Shown here: in pieces, positions 24,201 through 35,900 of the stretch
How the letters are laid out: each line of letters starts with the position of its first letter
Position numbering within the stretch: the first letter of the stretch is position 1
DNA from: Torymus aiolomorphi
Lineage: Eukaryota > Arthropoda > Insecta > Hymenoptera > Torymidae
Length of the DNA: 64,000 nucleotides
Assembly: GCA_036365515.1 (NCBI GenBank)
Contig: CM070874.1
Coordinates: 109,877,235 to 109,941,234 of the forward strand
Reading direction: 5' to 3'
Made by a program: the position numbers and the translations under genes
Notes under the pieces: model-generated
Seen by the model: the letters and a program-made list of their open reading frames with translations, nothing else
Databases searched by the model: none
Told to the model about the DNA's origin: nothing

Positions 24201-27200
24201 AGCGAGACGCAACTCCAACAGATGGACAGTAACCGAAAAGGTAGTGATGAATCGAAGAAATGCGATTCGTATCTGTGATGTCCATAAATCAAATTGGATT
24301 TTCACTCTTACGTCTTTTACGTGTACATATGAAAACACTATATAACAACAAAATAACTGGATGTATGTGATAAAATAACGAGTATTACTATTAAATTAAT
24401 AATAAATAAAGGCTATCATCTTGAATGAATATTTGATTCTCCCGTTTGAGCAAAATTATTGACAATAAATAAAAGGCCAGTCATAGTGAAGTATTTTCAT
24501 CATTGAAATCGGTAATCGTAAAATGCTTCAGGTTATTGGATACTTAGGCGATACAGGCATCCCAAATTGCTGGCAACTTGAAATTACTCAATTTTCTCTA
24601 TAATTTATATTGAATTTAATTCTATTGGAGGCAAATTTGCTTCTCACACTTGCGGGAATTTTGAAACCAATCAAATTAAAACATAATGCGCACCGAAAGC
24701 AGATGGATTGCTTGTTTAATTGATAATTTTTCTATTATAACCAATTTCAGCTTGATATTGCTTAAATAATTTAATATTTCTATTGAAACTAAGCATCGGG
24801 TTAACGTAACACTCCTATTCATTATTAAAAATCACTCTACTTAAATTTTCCATTACACATTTCATTCTCCCATCCATCAAAAATCTTTTCACTCTGAATC
24901 CTTTACAACAGTACAAGCAATGAAATGTCGATTAATTTCTACCTCACTTCGCCGACAGTCTTTACACGTGTCACTGAGCCGCATTTTTTACGACTTTCTC
25001 CAGAAATAAAGCATCTATTTTTTACATCGTCGCTAGGCAGTTTCTCTTTCGGGTCCATAAACTGGACTCATTTATATCGCTCCACATATTTACACACATC
25101 ATTGCCCAATAATTAAACTCTCCTGCAAGCAAATTTTGTAACGAGCCCCGGTCGACACTTTCTAGAAGAATGTCTGTTAACAAGCCAAACACAGACACAT
25201 CCTTCTACTTTGCCAAATCGAACAGGACAATGCGAGGGACTTTCACGCACGGAACGGCGCGCATTATCCTAAACAACTCAATTATTTATCGGCAATAAAT
25301 ATGAGAAGAGGCTCGAAAGGACACCGTCGCCCAGGAATTCGTCTCCGAAAGGCGAGGATGACGTGTATGGAGCGAAGATGCGAGAGGATCGCGCCGCGTG
25401 TTTGCGCAATCGGCATCGACATACCGAGAGCCGCTGCCGCGACGTAATGATCGTTTACGAAGAATCGCTGCCGTATTTAAGCGGGCGACATTTTTGCTCA
25501 CGAGTTTCACGTGCTCCGCTCAATTTGTCATATAGGGTGAGGACCTTGCACAGAAGCGGTGGATATTTGTCGTGTGGACGAGAGAAATCGCTGGGAAATG
25601 AAGTTGTTAAAGGAGTTCTGTTTGGTCATCATGGTGCTTGTAAATAAATCGAATTAGAAACAAATTGCAAAAATAGTCGTACTTATATATATATAGAAGC
25701 TTATATAGAAGCTTTGATGAACTTTTAGAAAGTAAATACTTATAATAACTGTGATAAAATTTTTAATAGTATTCGAAACGTAAGCTCATTTTGAGAAATA
25801 AGAGACTATGGGAGCATAAAAAAAGGATTTTTACGTCTAATTGGACATTACAATCTGTGAAACTGACGTTAATTTATTAACCTCATTTCTCTCAAAAAGT
25901 TAACGACTTTAATTTCTTTTCTCGGCCATGTTTACGCTCCGAAACATAATACCTTTATTGAAATTTTTACCACAATTTTCCGTTAAATTATAACGTATTA
26001 AAGTTCAACGGCACTACTGCGAATGTAACCGCATTCACGTATGCGCAGCAATAAAAGGACGTTACGTAATTTCCATCAATCGGCAAATGAGAATATAAAA
26101 AAGTGAAAAAAAACGCCCGAGTAAAGGGAAAAATGCAATGGTGAGATTTTTAATCTTCGCCGTAAAGGAGCGATCGGTCGCTCGCAAGCTCTTTGTAATA
26201 AGTAAACCGAGTTGCATTAACGTCACGTTGTGCGATGCTTTGTTTTTTTTTCCACATCTTACTCCCAAAAGATATATTTCATAATGTTCCCCCCGAGTAA
26301 TGTATAATGTATGCTACGCGTCGTACGTCAACATAGTAACCCCATTTCTTTCCGCCTTTCGATAAAGAAATTACAAAGCCACATTGAGAATTGTACTGTA
26401 TTTATTGTCGTCCTCTTTAAAACTGGGTAAAATTGTGCTTTTCACTTGCTTTTCTGTACACTCTGTTTCGCACGAAGTGACTTTTTGCAACGGAGCGCGC
26501 GTTCACATCAAACCGTTGGTTTTACGAGCCGACGTATAGGATTTTTACGACACGCAAACGTAGTCGGAAAGGTGTGCTTCCGTTATTAATGAGATTTTTA
26601 TTGCCGATATTTTAAAGCGTCCCAATTTTACTGCCCGCTTTTACGCGAAAAATACGTGTCCTTAAATACGGCTTACATAAATGAATTCGCGATAATTTTC
26701 GATGCTATCGCGTTCTAATTACCATTGGTTACGTAACGAATTAGGAGTTTCTATAATTTATATACTTTTAAATAGTCTATTAAGGTATTAAAAAAAAGTG
26801 ATGTAATATCTATTGACAATAAGCCCGAAAAGTGGTCAGGTAAAAAGTTATTAACAATTTAATTGTTTAAAAATTCATAAAAAAGTAAGTAAACACGATA
26901 ACATTACTTGCGAGGTGTCAAATTGTTCATATTTTAATAAAAAATACGACCGTTGTTGTGGAATTAAAAAAAAATAATTAGAAGAAAAGTAATGGCCAAA
27001 AGAGTGCAAATAACCTTACTTTTCACCATTTTCGCGCATTGTTTTTAAGATATCTCCGGTTCTAATAATCATATCCAGGTCTACCGGATCTCATTTAAAA
27101 GAATAAGTTATGTAGAATCGGACAGTATACTGATTATTTTGGAAAACATCGATTTAGATTTTAGAAAAACAACGGAAAACAAAAAATTATGGCAAAAAAT

Positions 27201-27498
27201 GTCGATTGTATTTGTTTATAAGCATTTTATACAGGTCTAATGTTAAGAATTATGAACAAAGCATAATGTATATCTTATATTTCTATTCGTATTTTAACAA
27301 TAAGTAATATTTATCTGTTTTATATTAAAGTCATTATTTTATAGAAACATTTTAATGTGATTTTATTATGTAATATAAACATAATAGTATTTTTTAATTC
27401 GTATATTATTTCTTCTTATTTATTATATATTCTATTAATACTGTTACATAGATATCTTATTGTAATAAAATTATTAAGAAATTGGTTTGATATTATTA

Positions 27499-27743
27499 CA
27501 CTGAGGTGAAAATATAGTTACTATAATTGCTATAATGTATATGTGCAAAATCGTTACAACCCTATTTTATAGTAAAATTTACTATATTATAGTTGCATTT
27601 ACAATAATTATAATTAAAACTACTAAAATATAGTATCAATAACTAATAAAATATGTATATTTTACTGAAAAAAATAGAAACCGTAACTATATTTTGACAA
27701 CTATACGATATAGTAGTAGTGACTACGCATATTTTTCTCAGTG
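27499..27743. mobile_element. 245-bp MITE, TA duplication, CACTGAG ends
   Basis: CACTGAGGTGAAAATAT at the left and ATATTTTTCTCAGTG at the right, flanked by TA at 27497-27498 and 27744-27745. Inside, further ACTATA/TATAGT blocks are inverted. The TA duplication suggests a Tc1/mariner-type origin. It sits inside the larger long-TIR element, so it inserted later. Confidence 0.72.
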
Positions 27744-29099
27744 TAACATTAATATAAAACAAATAAATATTACTTATTGTTAAAATAAGAATAGAAATAT
27801 ACATAATAGCGCGTACGCGCTTACGTTGTCATAAAAAAGATAATTGTATAAAACTAGGGGGGCTGCGCCCCCCAGCGTGCCTTCGCCCCCCCCCCCACAC
27901 CTGCTCCTCGCTTCGATCGTCGCCCGCCCCCTCCCTATGTAAAAACTTCGTTTTTACATAATAGGCACGACCGCAATACTCAGGAGAACCTTGTATTTTT
28001 ATAAAAGCGAAAATTGCAACACTTCCGATATTTATAATAAAAAAAAATTAAATATATAATAATAATAAAAAACCTAACTACATATACCTATACAATCTCA
28101 ATTACAAAAAAATACTTGCGCACATATGCATATATATACACTAATACCGCGAAAAGGAGAAAAACAGAAGGAGAATGCTCAATACTGATGCATTCGGCAA
28201 CGGCAATCTGGCTTAGCCCTGCGACCTGCGTGCATGAATACTTATACTGCAGCAGTCGTAACAGCTACGCTAGGTACCTCGGCTCACGGTCGTACACACT
28301 TCTCGAACCTATGTATACTACCGTGCTTCGGCTAGGCTGCGTTCGCACACCAAGAACAGCGGAAAAACACATGCGACTCATGCGACCGCGAGGTATAAGA
28401 TATATCTATATATATGATCGCATTTAAAGTGTGAGGGGATAGGTAATAGGAACTAGGAAATATTATATAAGTGCTGTGTGTGTTGTTAAATGCCATAAGG
28501 GTAGGTAGTTGTCCCTGGTAATATTAGCTCGTCTATTTAATTTCTAAGTTTAGTCAGGGTGTAAGAACTCGCTTCAGGGTATCTGTTGTATTAAAATACA
28601 TCATTATGTATTTCGCAGACTTCTACCCAGTGAGACTTGCCTATTTAACAATTTTCTACATGTTGTAAGACTGAGTCAGCTAGAACATTGCATTCTTTAT
28701 GCATTGAAATTTACCATATTACAACATTTATAGCTCATACATTACACAAAAGTTTTTTGTGTGTATATGATATTCCTTTAACATGTACTTATATAATATT
28801 ACACAATTTTGATTCTTTTAGTTCAATCGCTTAGGTCCTGGGAACATAGTAGGTTAAGATGGGTAATCTTATATCAAATTTTTTAAATTTGTTATTAAAA
28901 ATCTTTTTGTAGAAAACAGGGAAATAGATATTTTGTTTCTTTAATTATTCTTCCAATGTGTTTATCCCATTGAATATTGTAATAAAATGTAATTTTGTAT
29001 CTTATTATTATGTTTTTGTAATTATATTATCTTTGGAATGTTATGTCGATTTTTTCCATCTTATTTAGAGCTATTGTATCGAATACTTCTGTGTAAATC

Positions 29100-30000
29100 T
29101 AATTCTGTGAAATAATAAGCGAAAATTCACTATACGTGTATTGGGGTATTAAAAATCATGTTTATACGTTTAGATGATCCAGTAATTATTATACATAAAA
29201 ATTTTAATTGGGAATAAGTTTTGTTTAAACTATATCTACATGCTTTGTATTTAACAGTTTTATTGAAAGTCAAATTCTTGTATGATAAGCGAAAATCGAC
29301 TATTTCAGGTGTATTTAGGCATTAAAAATCGTTTTTATAGGTCTAAGCGGTCAGGGATCCATTTTATATGAAAATGTTAAATGGGAAAAAGTTTTGATTA
29401 AATATTATGTAGAACTTTTGTATTGAACATGTTTGTGTAAAATCAAATCCTGTCAAGTTTTAGCCGAAAATCGTCCATTTTATGTATGTTTTGACGTTTA
29501 AAATCGTTTTTATAAGTCTAACTCGACAGGAGTTGATTTTACACGAAAATGTTAAATAGAAAAAAGTTTTGTTTAAATATTATCTACAACTTTTATATTT
29601 AACATTTTTGTATAAAATCAAATCTTGACAAGTTGTAGCCGAAAATCGTCCATTTTATGTATATTTAGGCGTTTAAAATCGTTTTTATAAGTCTAATTCG
29701 TCAGGAATTGGTTTTACACAAAAATTTTAAATAGAAAAAAGTTTTATTTTAATATTATCTACAACTTTTGTATTAAACATGTTTGTGAAAAATCAAATCC
29801 TGACAAGTTATAGCCGAAAATCGTTCATTTTATGTGTATTTTGGCGTTTAAAATCGTTTTAATAAGTCTAGCTCGTCAGGAGTTGATTTTACAAAAAAAT
29901 GTTAAATGGGAAAAAGTTTTGTTTCAATATTATCTACAACTTTTGTATTTAAAATTTTTGTGTAAAATCAAATCCTAAGAAGTTATAGCCGAAAATCATT
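29100..30000. repeat. ~175-bp tandem repeat, about six copies
   Basis: Copies of a unit containing TAGCCGAAAATCGT-CATTTTATGT recur at about 29117, 29289, 29460, 29636, 29811 and 29987, a period of 171-176 bases. Right-hand copies are more alike; left-hand ones are diverged. The array is non-coding and internal to the long-TIR element. Confidence 0.8.
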
Positions 30001-32389
30001 CATTTTTGACCATTTTTGGCCGTTTTTCGCAGTTATCTTGGCAAATATTGCTCGTACAAAAAAGTGTTCAACATAAAAAAGCTGTATTTTAATTAGTTTT
30101 AGCAGATAGACCTGTACATATTAGCTTAAAATTAATTTTTCTAGACATTAGGCTTAAAAATCGATTTTTTGAGATATTTCTTTGTGCTCGCATTTGAAAA
30201 AATTTTCATCGATCTATCTCAATATAGAACCAGCAGTTAGGTATAATTAGAGGAGTATTTTCCCGCAATCCCGATGAAATCGGTCGAAAATTCATTGAGA
30301 TAATCGAGAAACTTGAGTACATACGGACGTACAGACATACATACATCTCAGAAAATGCTTAAAACGCACTTGCTCTGAGTGGAACATGGTTTTTACACAT
30401 TAATTTTTCAGTATTTGAATTCTTACAATTTTCGCTCTGGTGAAATTATAAGGCTCTCCCGAGTAGTGGTCGTGCCTAAAAATATACATAATGAAAAAGG
30501 TCTTGACTCCAGGAATAATAAGAATTATGTTTTGTTCATAATTCTTAACATTAGACCTGTATAAAACGCTTATAAACAAATACAATCGACATTTTTTGTC
30601 ATAACTTTGTTTTGTTTTCCATTGTTTTTCTATAATCTAAATTGATGTTTTCCAAAATAATCAGTATACTATCCGATTCTATATAACTTCTTCTTTTAAA
30701 TGAGATCTGGTAGACCTGGATATGAGTATTAGAACCGGAGATATTTTAAAAACAATGCGCGAAAATGGTGAAAAGTAAGGTTATTTGCACTGTTTTTGCC
30801 ATTACTTTTCTTCTAATTATTTTTTTTAATTCCATAACAATGGTCGTATTTTTTATTAAAATACGAACAATTTGACACCTCGCAAGTAATGATATCGCCT
30901 TTACTTACTTTGTTATCAATTTTTAAACAATTAAATTGTTAATAACTTTTTTCCTGACAACTTTTCGGACTTCCGAGTTGAAGATTTGTGTTCAGCGGAA
31001 AAAAATACATAAAAAACAACTACTCGGAAGTGTGGCCATCAATCAACCACGAAAGAGTACTTTGCGCCTAGACTACACGGAAAATATTTTGCACGCATAA
31101 TAGGGACGGTGGCTTGGCTGTGCCGCACGGTGCCGGCACCAGATTTCAGGTGCCGAACTAGCGTGGTCGTCGAGCCAATAGCGCCAGCATCCATGCGTCA
31201 CGAGGCGAGCACGGACAACAACACGGGATAGCCACCGCAGCCCACAGTAAGTCGGCACCGTATTTTTCGGTACCGATGCAGCAGCCTTCTTTGCGGTGCA
31301 ACAGGCATCGTGCAAAACAGTGTCGCTCAGTCTTACGCGTGGTGAGTTATAGGGCACTAAAATAACGATGCCTCCCGACATTATTCATTAACCTTCAAAA
31401 TGTTATCCGTGATAATAAGGAAGTTGTTGATGGGTCGTTCCAATGACTAAAAATTCTATTAAAACAATCCCCTTGTTCTGACATTATCTAACCCAACGAA
31501 GTATCCTTCTGAAACTTTTGCTGTACCGCATCCTTATTTATCCCGACGCGCTAATTTTATTATATGCCCGATAAAAATAGCATTTGTTTTCAGCTTCTGC
31601 GTGAGAAAAAAATTTTATAGCTTATATTTTTTTTTCGGCCTGTTAGCGCTGGCGCAGTAACGCTTGATGCGCACAAGGAAAGGCGGTGCGATTTTTATCG
31701 GCAGCCATTAGGTGTTAAAATAATGGCTGTCACTGGCGTTTTCTACGGCCTCTTGAACATGTGCGCCGAGTCGATAAGGTGTGTACTTTTCGTCGCGTCT
31801 AAAGTGATGTTTTGTAACTTGGAAAACATTTTTTTTCTCTCTCTGTGGGAAAATGAGAAGAAAAATCGTGTGTTGCGATTTGTTGAAGGCGATAATTGAG
31901 TTATTAATCGACTGTCATTTTTATACGAATAATACTGAAGATATTGATGTATTACTTACATTTTGTAAAGAGAATAATGGTTTTATAAAATGCATTAATT
32001 AAGCATGATATTAATCTCGCAAGTGACGTTATTCCGACAAGTACTTTCCAACTAAAATTAATTATCATTGAGGCAAATTACCCAATAATAATGACGATAA
32101 TCGGATTATTGATTATATGTTTACATGTAAAAGAATTCAAATAAAATATATTGAAATAATCTTAACGAATGAGTCTTTGAAGTGTAATAAAATTTTATTG
32201 GACACTATTTTCAAGCCACAATATAAAAGAATTGAATTATTGCACATATATGTACTTCCGTGTTAAATAAAATTTTACATATTTTATATGAAATTATGAG
32301 GAAATATTCAATATCCTTCATATTTTTATTGCTTGTACAACTATTAGACATTGCGTGAAAGGTCCGATCGAATGTAACACCCAGAAATC

Positions 32390-32443
32390 CCAAACGCGAA
32401 AAAACGTCCAAACACGAAAAAACGTCCAAACGCGAAAAAACGC
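32390..32443. repeat. 18-bp tandem repeat, three copies
   Basis: Unit CCAAACGCGAAAAAACGT three times with one change. The minus-strand frame across it shows the repeat as a SRLDVF pattern and is not a gene. Confidence 0.85.
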
Positions 32444-32912
32444 ACGTTTCTATATTTAACGGCACAAGCGAAAGAAAAAAAAAGCGAAAAAATAATAATC
32501 CACGACTCACCTCTCGACTTCCTCGATCATCATCCGCTGAGAAGTGCGCACACCTTTACGAGCATCGAAGAAAACATACATCTTCGACTTTTACGACCGC
32601 GAGCTTTTTAGTTATACATTAACCGACAATAAACGGAGACACGAACGCAGATAAAAAAAAACGTTAGAATCGGTTTCGGATCGCCGGACGCGACACGGAT
32701 GACATAACGTTTACCCAGCGAAATGTACTTTCCCCGATCCATCAAATCAAGCGCGCGGTATCACCTTTGACTTTGTCACCAGGGACCGAGAAAGCATTTC
32801 ACTCCGGACCTACGGATGTGTTATGCACTCACGTGATTATGCAAAAAAAAAAAAGAAAAAAACAGAGATAGAGGTTTCTAAGCGTTGTTTATGGTGTGAC
32901 AAATTTACGCCA

Positions 32913-32916
<4 letters not shown>

Positions 32917-32974
<58 letters not shown>

Positions 32975-32984
32975 GCGCGCGCGC
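32917..32984. repeat. (AC)n(GC)n microsatellite
   Basis: About 28 AC units running into six GC units. Confidence 0.95.
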
Positions 32985-35900
32985 AGGCAAGACGCGAAAC
33001 TTTTTTCGACGGTGGGAGTGGGTCGTGATTTAAGGCCGCGCCGAGAGGAATTTTAATTTTAATCCACTGCTGCACCACGGCACGCCCGTGCGCAACTAGA
33101 GACGCGACGTATTTGGCATTGAAGTCTGTTTTTTTCTTTTACTTCTCTCTCGTCGACTGAGGTCTGATAGTAACATTTTTAGATAACATGGAAAATAACT
33201 CGGAGGAGTGTTGAGCCATCCGGTGTCTGTGTATATAAATGAAAAGTTTATAATGTATAAGTAATTCGTATGTGTAATTTTAATAACTTCCGTAGAGTAA
33301 ACATCGTCGATAACAAATTGCAACATACACTCAAGTCCCATTCTAGCACAATCTACCGGCGATTTTATTATTCAACGTGACCGCAGCGACTCTTTTTTTT
33401 ATCTGCCACGCACATGCGCGAGCGACGACGACGACGCGCGTCTTATCGAATTGCCGGATCGCCGAAAATGAAAGTGCCGAAACCCGACTCATTTTACATT
33501 TAATTTCACTACTCTCCCTCGACGCGTCTTTCACTTCGTCGTTGGCTACCGGTCCGCGCGCTTTTAATTAAACGAATCGTCATGATTGAACGCAGAGACT
33601 GCACGGTTAAGTATAATATATATACGTACTCGCGAAAATGAGCGGTTTCCTTTTTTTGGCGGGATTTAATTTATTGTGGGACCGAGACAATGAAAGAGTG
33701 TAATTGATCAGATGGCTGAAGTTTGGAGTGAAATTTCATTAAACATGTTTCCTTTACTGCTGTTTGCGTTTATTTGTGACTTTGTTCAACGTGCGAGATG
33801 TGATTTATTAAACTTTTTATTTTTAGCGATATAATTTAATGAAATGATAAATAAAGTTCATGTCGAAAATTAAATCACTCCACTTTTCAAAAGTTGACCT
33901 TTTTTAGATAGTTTTATACATCCCCACGCTGCGCCCTGCGTTGCATACGTATGAATTACAGAACATATTTTCTAATTTACATTGAAGATTTTCCTCCCAA
34001 ACTAGTTTCTGTGCTTCGCAGGACAAGCTCATAGCAGCAATAAATTATTTGAAAAAAAAAGAAAATACTCGTCCATAGTTAAAAGTATTGTGGATTTTCC
34101 CATATAACATACATGATCAATTTCACGTGACTTTAACAATTTGTATTCTGAGAACTATATCTATCCAAAGAAAAACCGGTGTAATTATAGCATTCTAAAG
34201 CAAATGGGTATATCATCGAAAACCGGTCAATCGCACAGATGCCAATCCAGCAGAACTGGATAACTCGATGATTCGCACAATCACAAATTCGGCGATAATA
34301 ACATAAAATTGTCAACGTAAATTTACTACTACAACGTCTGCAGGTCAGATTTCCGGTTTTGAATGTGAGAAGTACACACTATATACACCGCCAGCGCAAA
34401 ACGACATATCGGGCGATCGTCTCGTGTCACGAGAATACAATCAAAACAATGTTTCATAGACTGGAATATTTGGATTATTACGTATATTCGGATACTAGCA
34501 GCTAATGGAATGATTTATCGAAAAGTTGGAATGTTGTAGCTATTTATTACTTCTCGGGATTACGAGAAGGAGATTAATTTGAAGACTAGTTTGACTTGTC
34601 TTATACTGTAATAACGAGACTTAAACTTCAATTCGCTCGATCACCGTGTCTGAAACGATTTATATATTAGTAATCCTAACGTCATACCTTAGAAATTTAT
34701 TCTCACAAAGTTCTTTGAACTTTATTGTGTGATAAAAGTATGTCTGGACAGAAAACAATTATTTGTCTTAGATTAATTTATTAAATCAGATTCTATATTA
34801 TTTTTTTTTAATTTCTTCGATCCTATTTCTATAAATCTTTCTGAATAATCGTTATAAAACAAATATTTTAGCAAACTTCTTTAAGAAATACCTTTGGAAA
34901 GTAATATTCTTTTACAATTATTTAAAATTACAAGATAATCTACAATTTTACATATGCATTAAGAAACACTTCAACTCAAACATATCAGAGTCGTAACGAA
35001 ATCCCTTGGCTTTTTATCTCGCAAAAGAACTAACACGAGACGCTCGTTGTTTCCTTTTTACCAGAAATTTCAATTCGCGCGCCGTAAATTCGCCGAAGCA
35101 GATGTTTTCTTCACGATTAACGGTTTTCTTCTCGAGAATTATTGCTTATTTTAATGTTCGCTTGTATTCACTCGGAGAATACATTTAATTAACTTTTTTA
35201 CTTTTGTACCCGCGCAGCGACTCGTGTGCAGTTATTATTATCATCATTCAATTTTATAAAATTAAAGTCTTGTCTCGAAAATATCTCGTACACGAAACAT
35301 CTTCGATTGGACATACCTCGAATCTATTTTATGTAAAACTCGAGATTACACGAAATATTTTTTTGCTCAATCCACACTTATCCAGAGAGCAATTTTTAAC
35401 CAAATTTTTCCACGATTTTGACACGTCGCTTCACCGCGCTCGAAATATTATAATTTGTGAAACTTATGTGATTTAAAATTCACACTAACCCGCATCATTT
35501 ACATTTTTATAAATAAGCAATAAAATATATTCATGCGATAGATTATCCTCTGGTTAAAGTGTCGCGCGCAAGAATTTTCATGTATAAAACATCCGAAATG
35601 TAAACTACAAAGCCAATTTCGCCTGTATTAAAATGCAAATTTAGTCAAACTACATGCTTTGCCTCGACTTTCTCATTAAAATCAATCAATGTCGGAGAAG
35701 TATAAGTCTCGCGTATAAAAAAAAAAGCTATGTACATGCCTTCATACTCTGTCAAACGAAATTTTGTAACGAGTTCGTAAAAAATGGAGAATCGAAACAA
35801 AAAGTTTTCCTCCGGATGAGTATACGAGTAAGTATATATACCGGATTGCAATAAAAAGGTAAATGGACCGTGGAGAAAGTGGAGTGCACGTGTTTGCACA

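Larger units (their letters stand above)
26821..30972. mobile_element. 4.15-kb non-autonomous element with ~450-bp terminal inverted repeats
   Basis: The sequence starting AAGCCCGAAAAGTGGTCAGG at 26821 returns inverted at the right end (CCTGACAACTTTTCGGACTT, 30953-30972). The match continues for about 450 bases (left arm to about 27270, right arm from about 30520) with mismatches and small indels. Both arms share blocks such as TTACTTGCGAGGTGTCAAAT and TCCAGGTCTACC. The interior has no transposase-like open frame. It carries a nested MITE, a G/C hairpin and a ~175-bp tandem array. No clear target duplication is seen. Long arms recall Maverick/Polinton-derived or foldback elements, but the class is not established. 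Confidence 0.75.

Noticed and set aside
29100..30000. Regularly spaced repeats considered as a CRISPR array
   Set aside because: The units are ~175 bp, diverged over their whole length and in a eukaryotic transposon. There is no repeat-spacer structure.
32511..32582. Minus-strand mini-exon starting MYVFFDARKG with donor GAGAG|GTGAGT
   Set aside because: It ends in phase 2, which fits none of the downstream exons, and has no signal peptide or domain.
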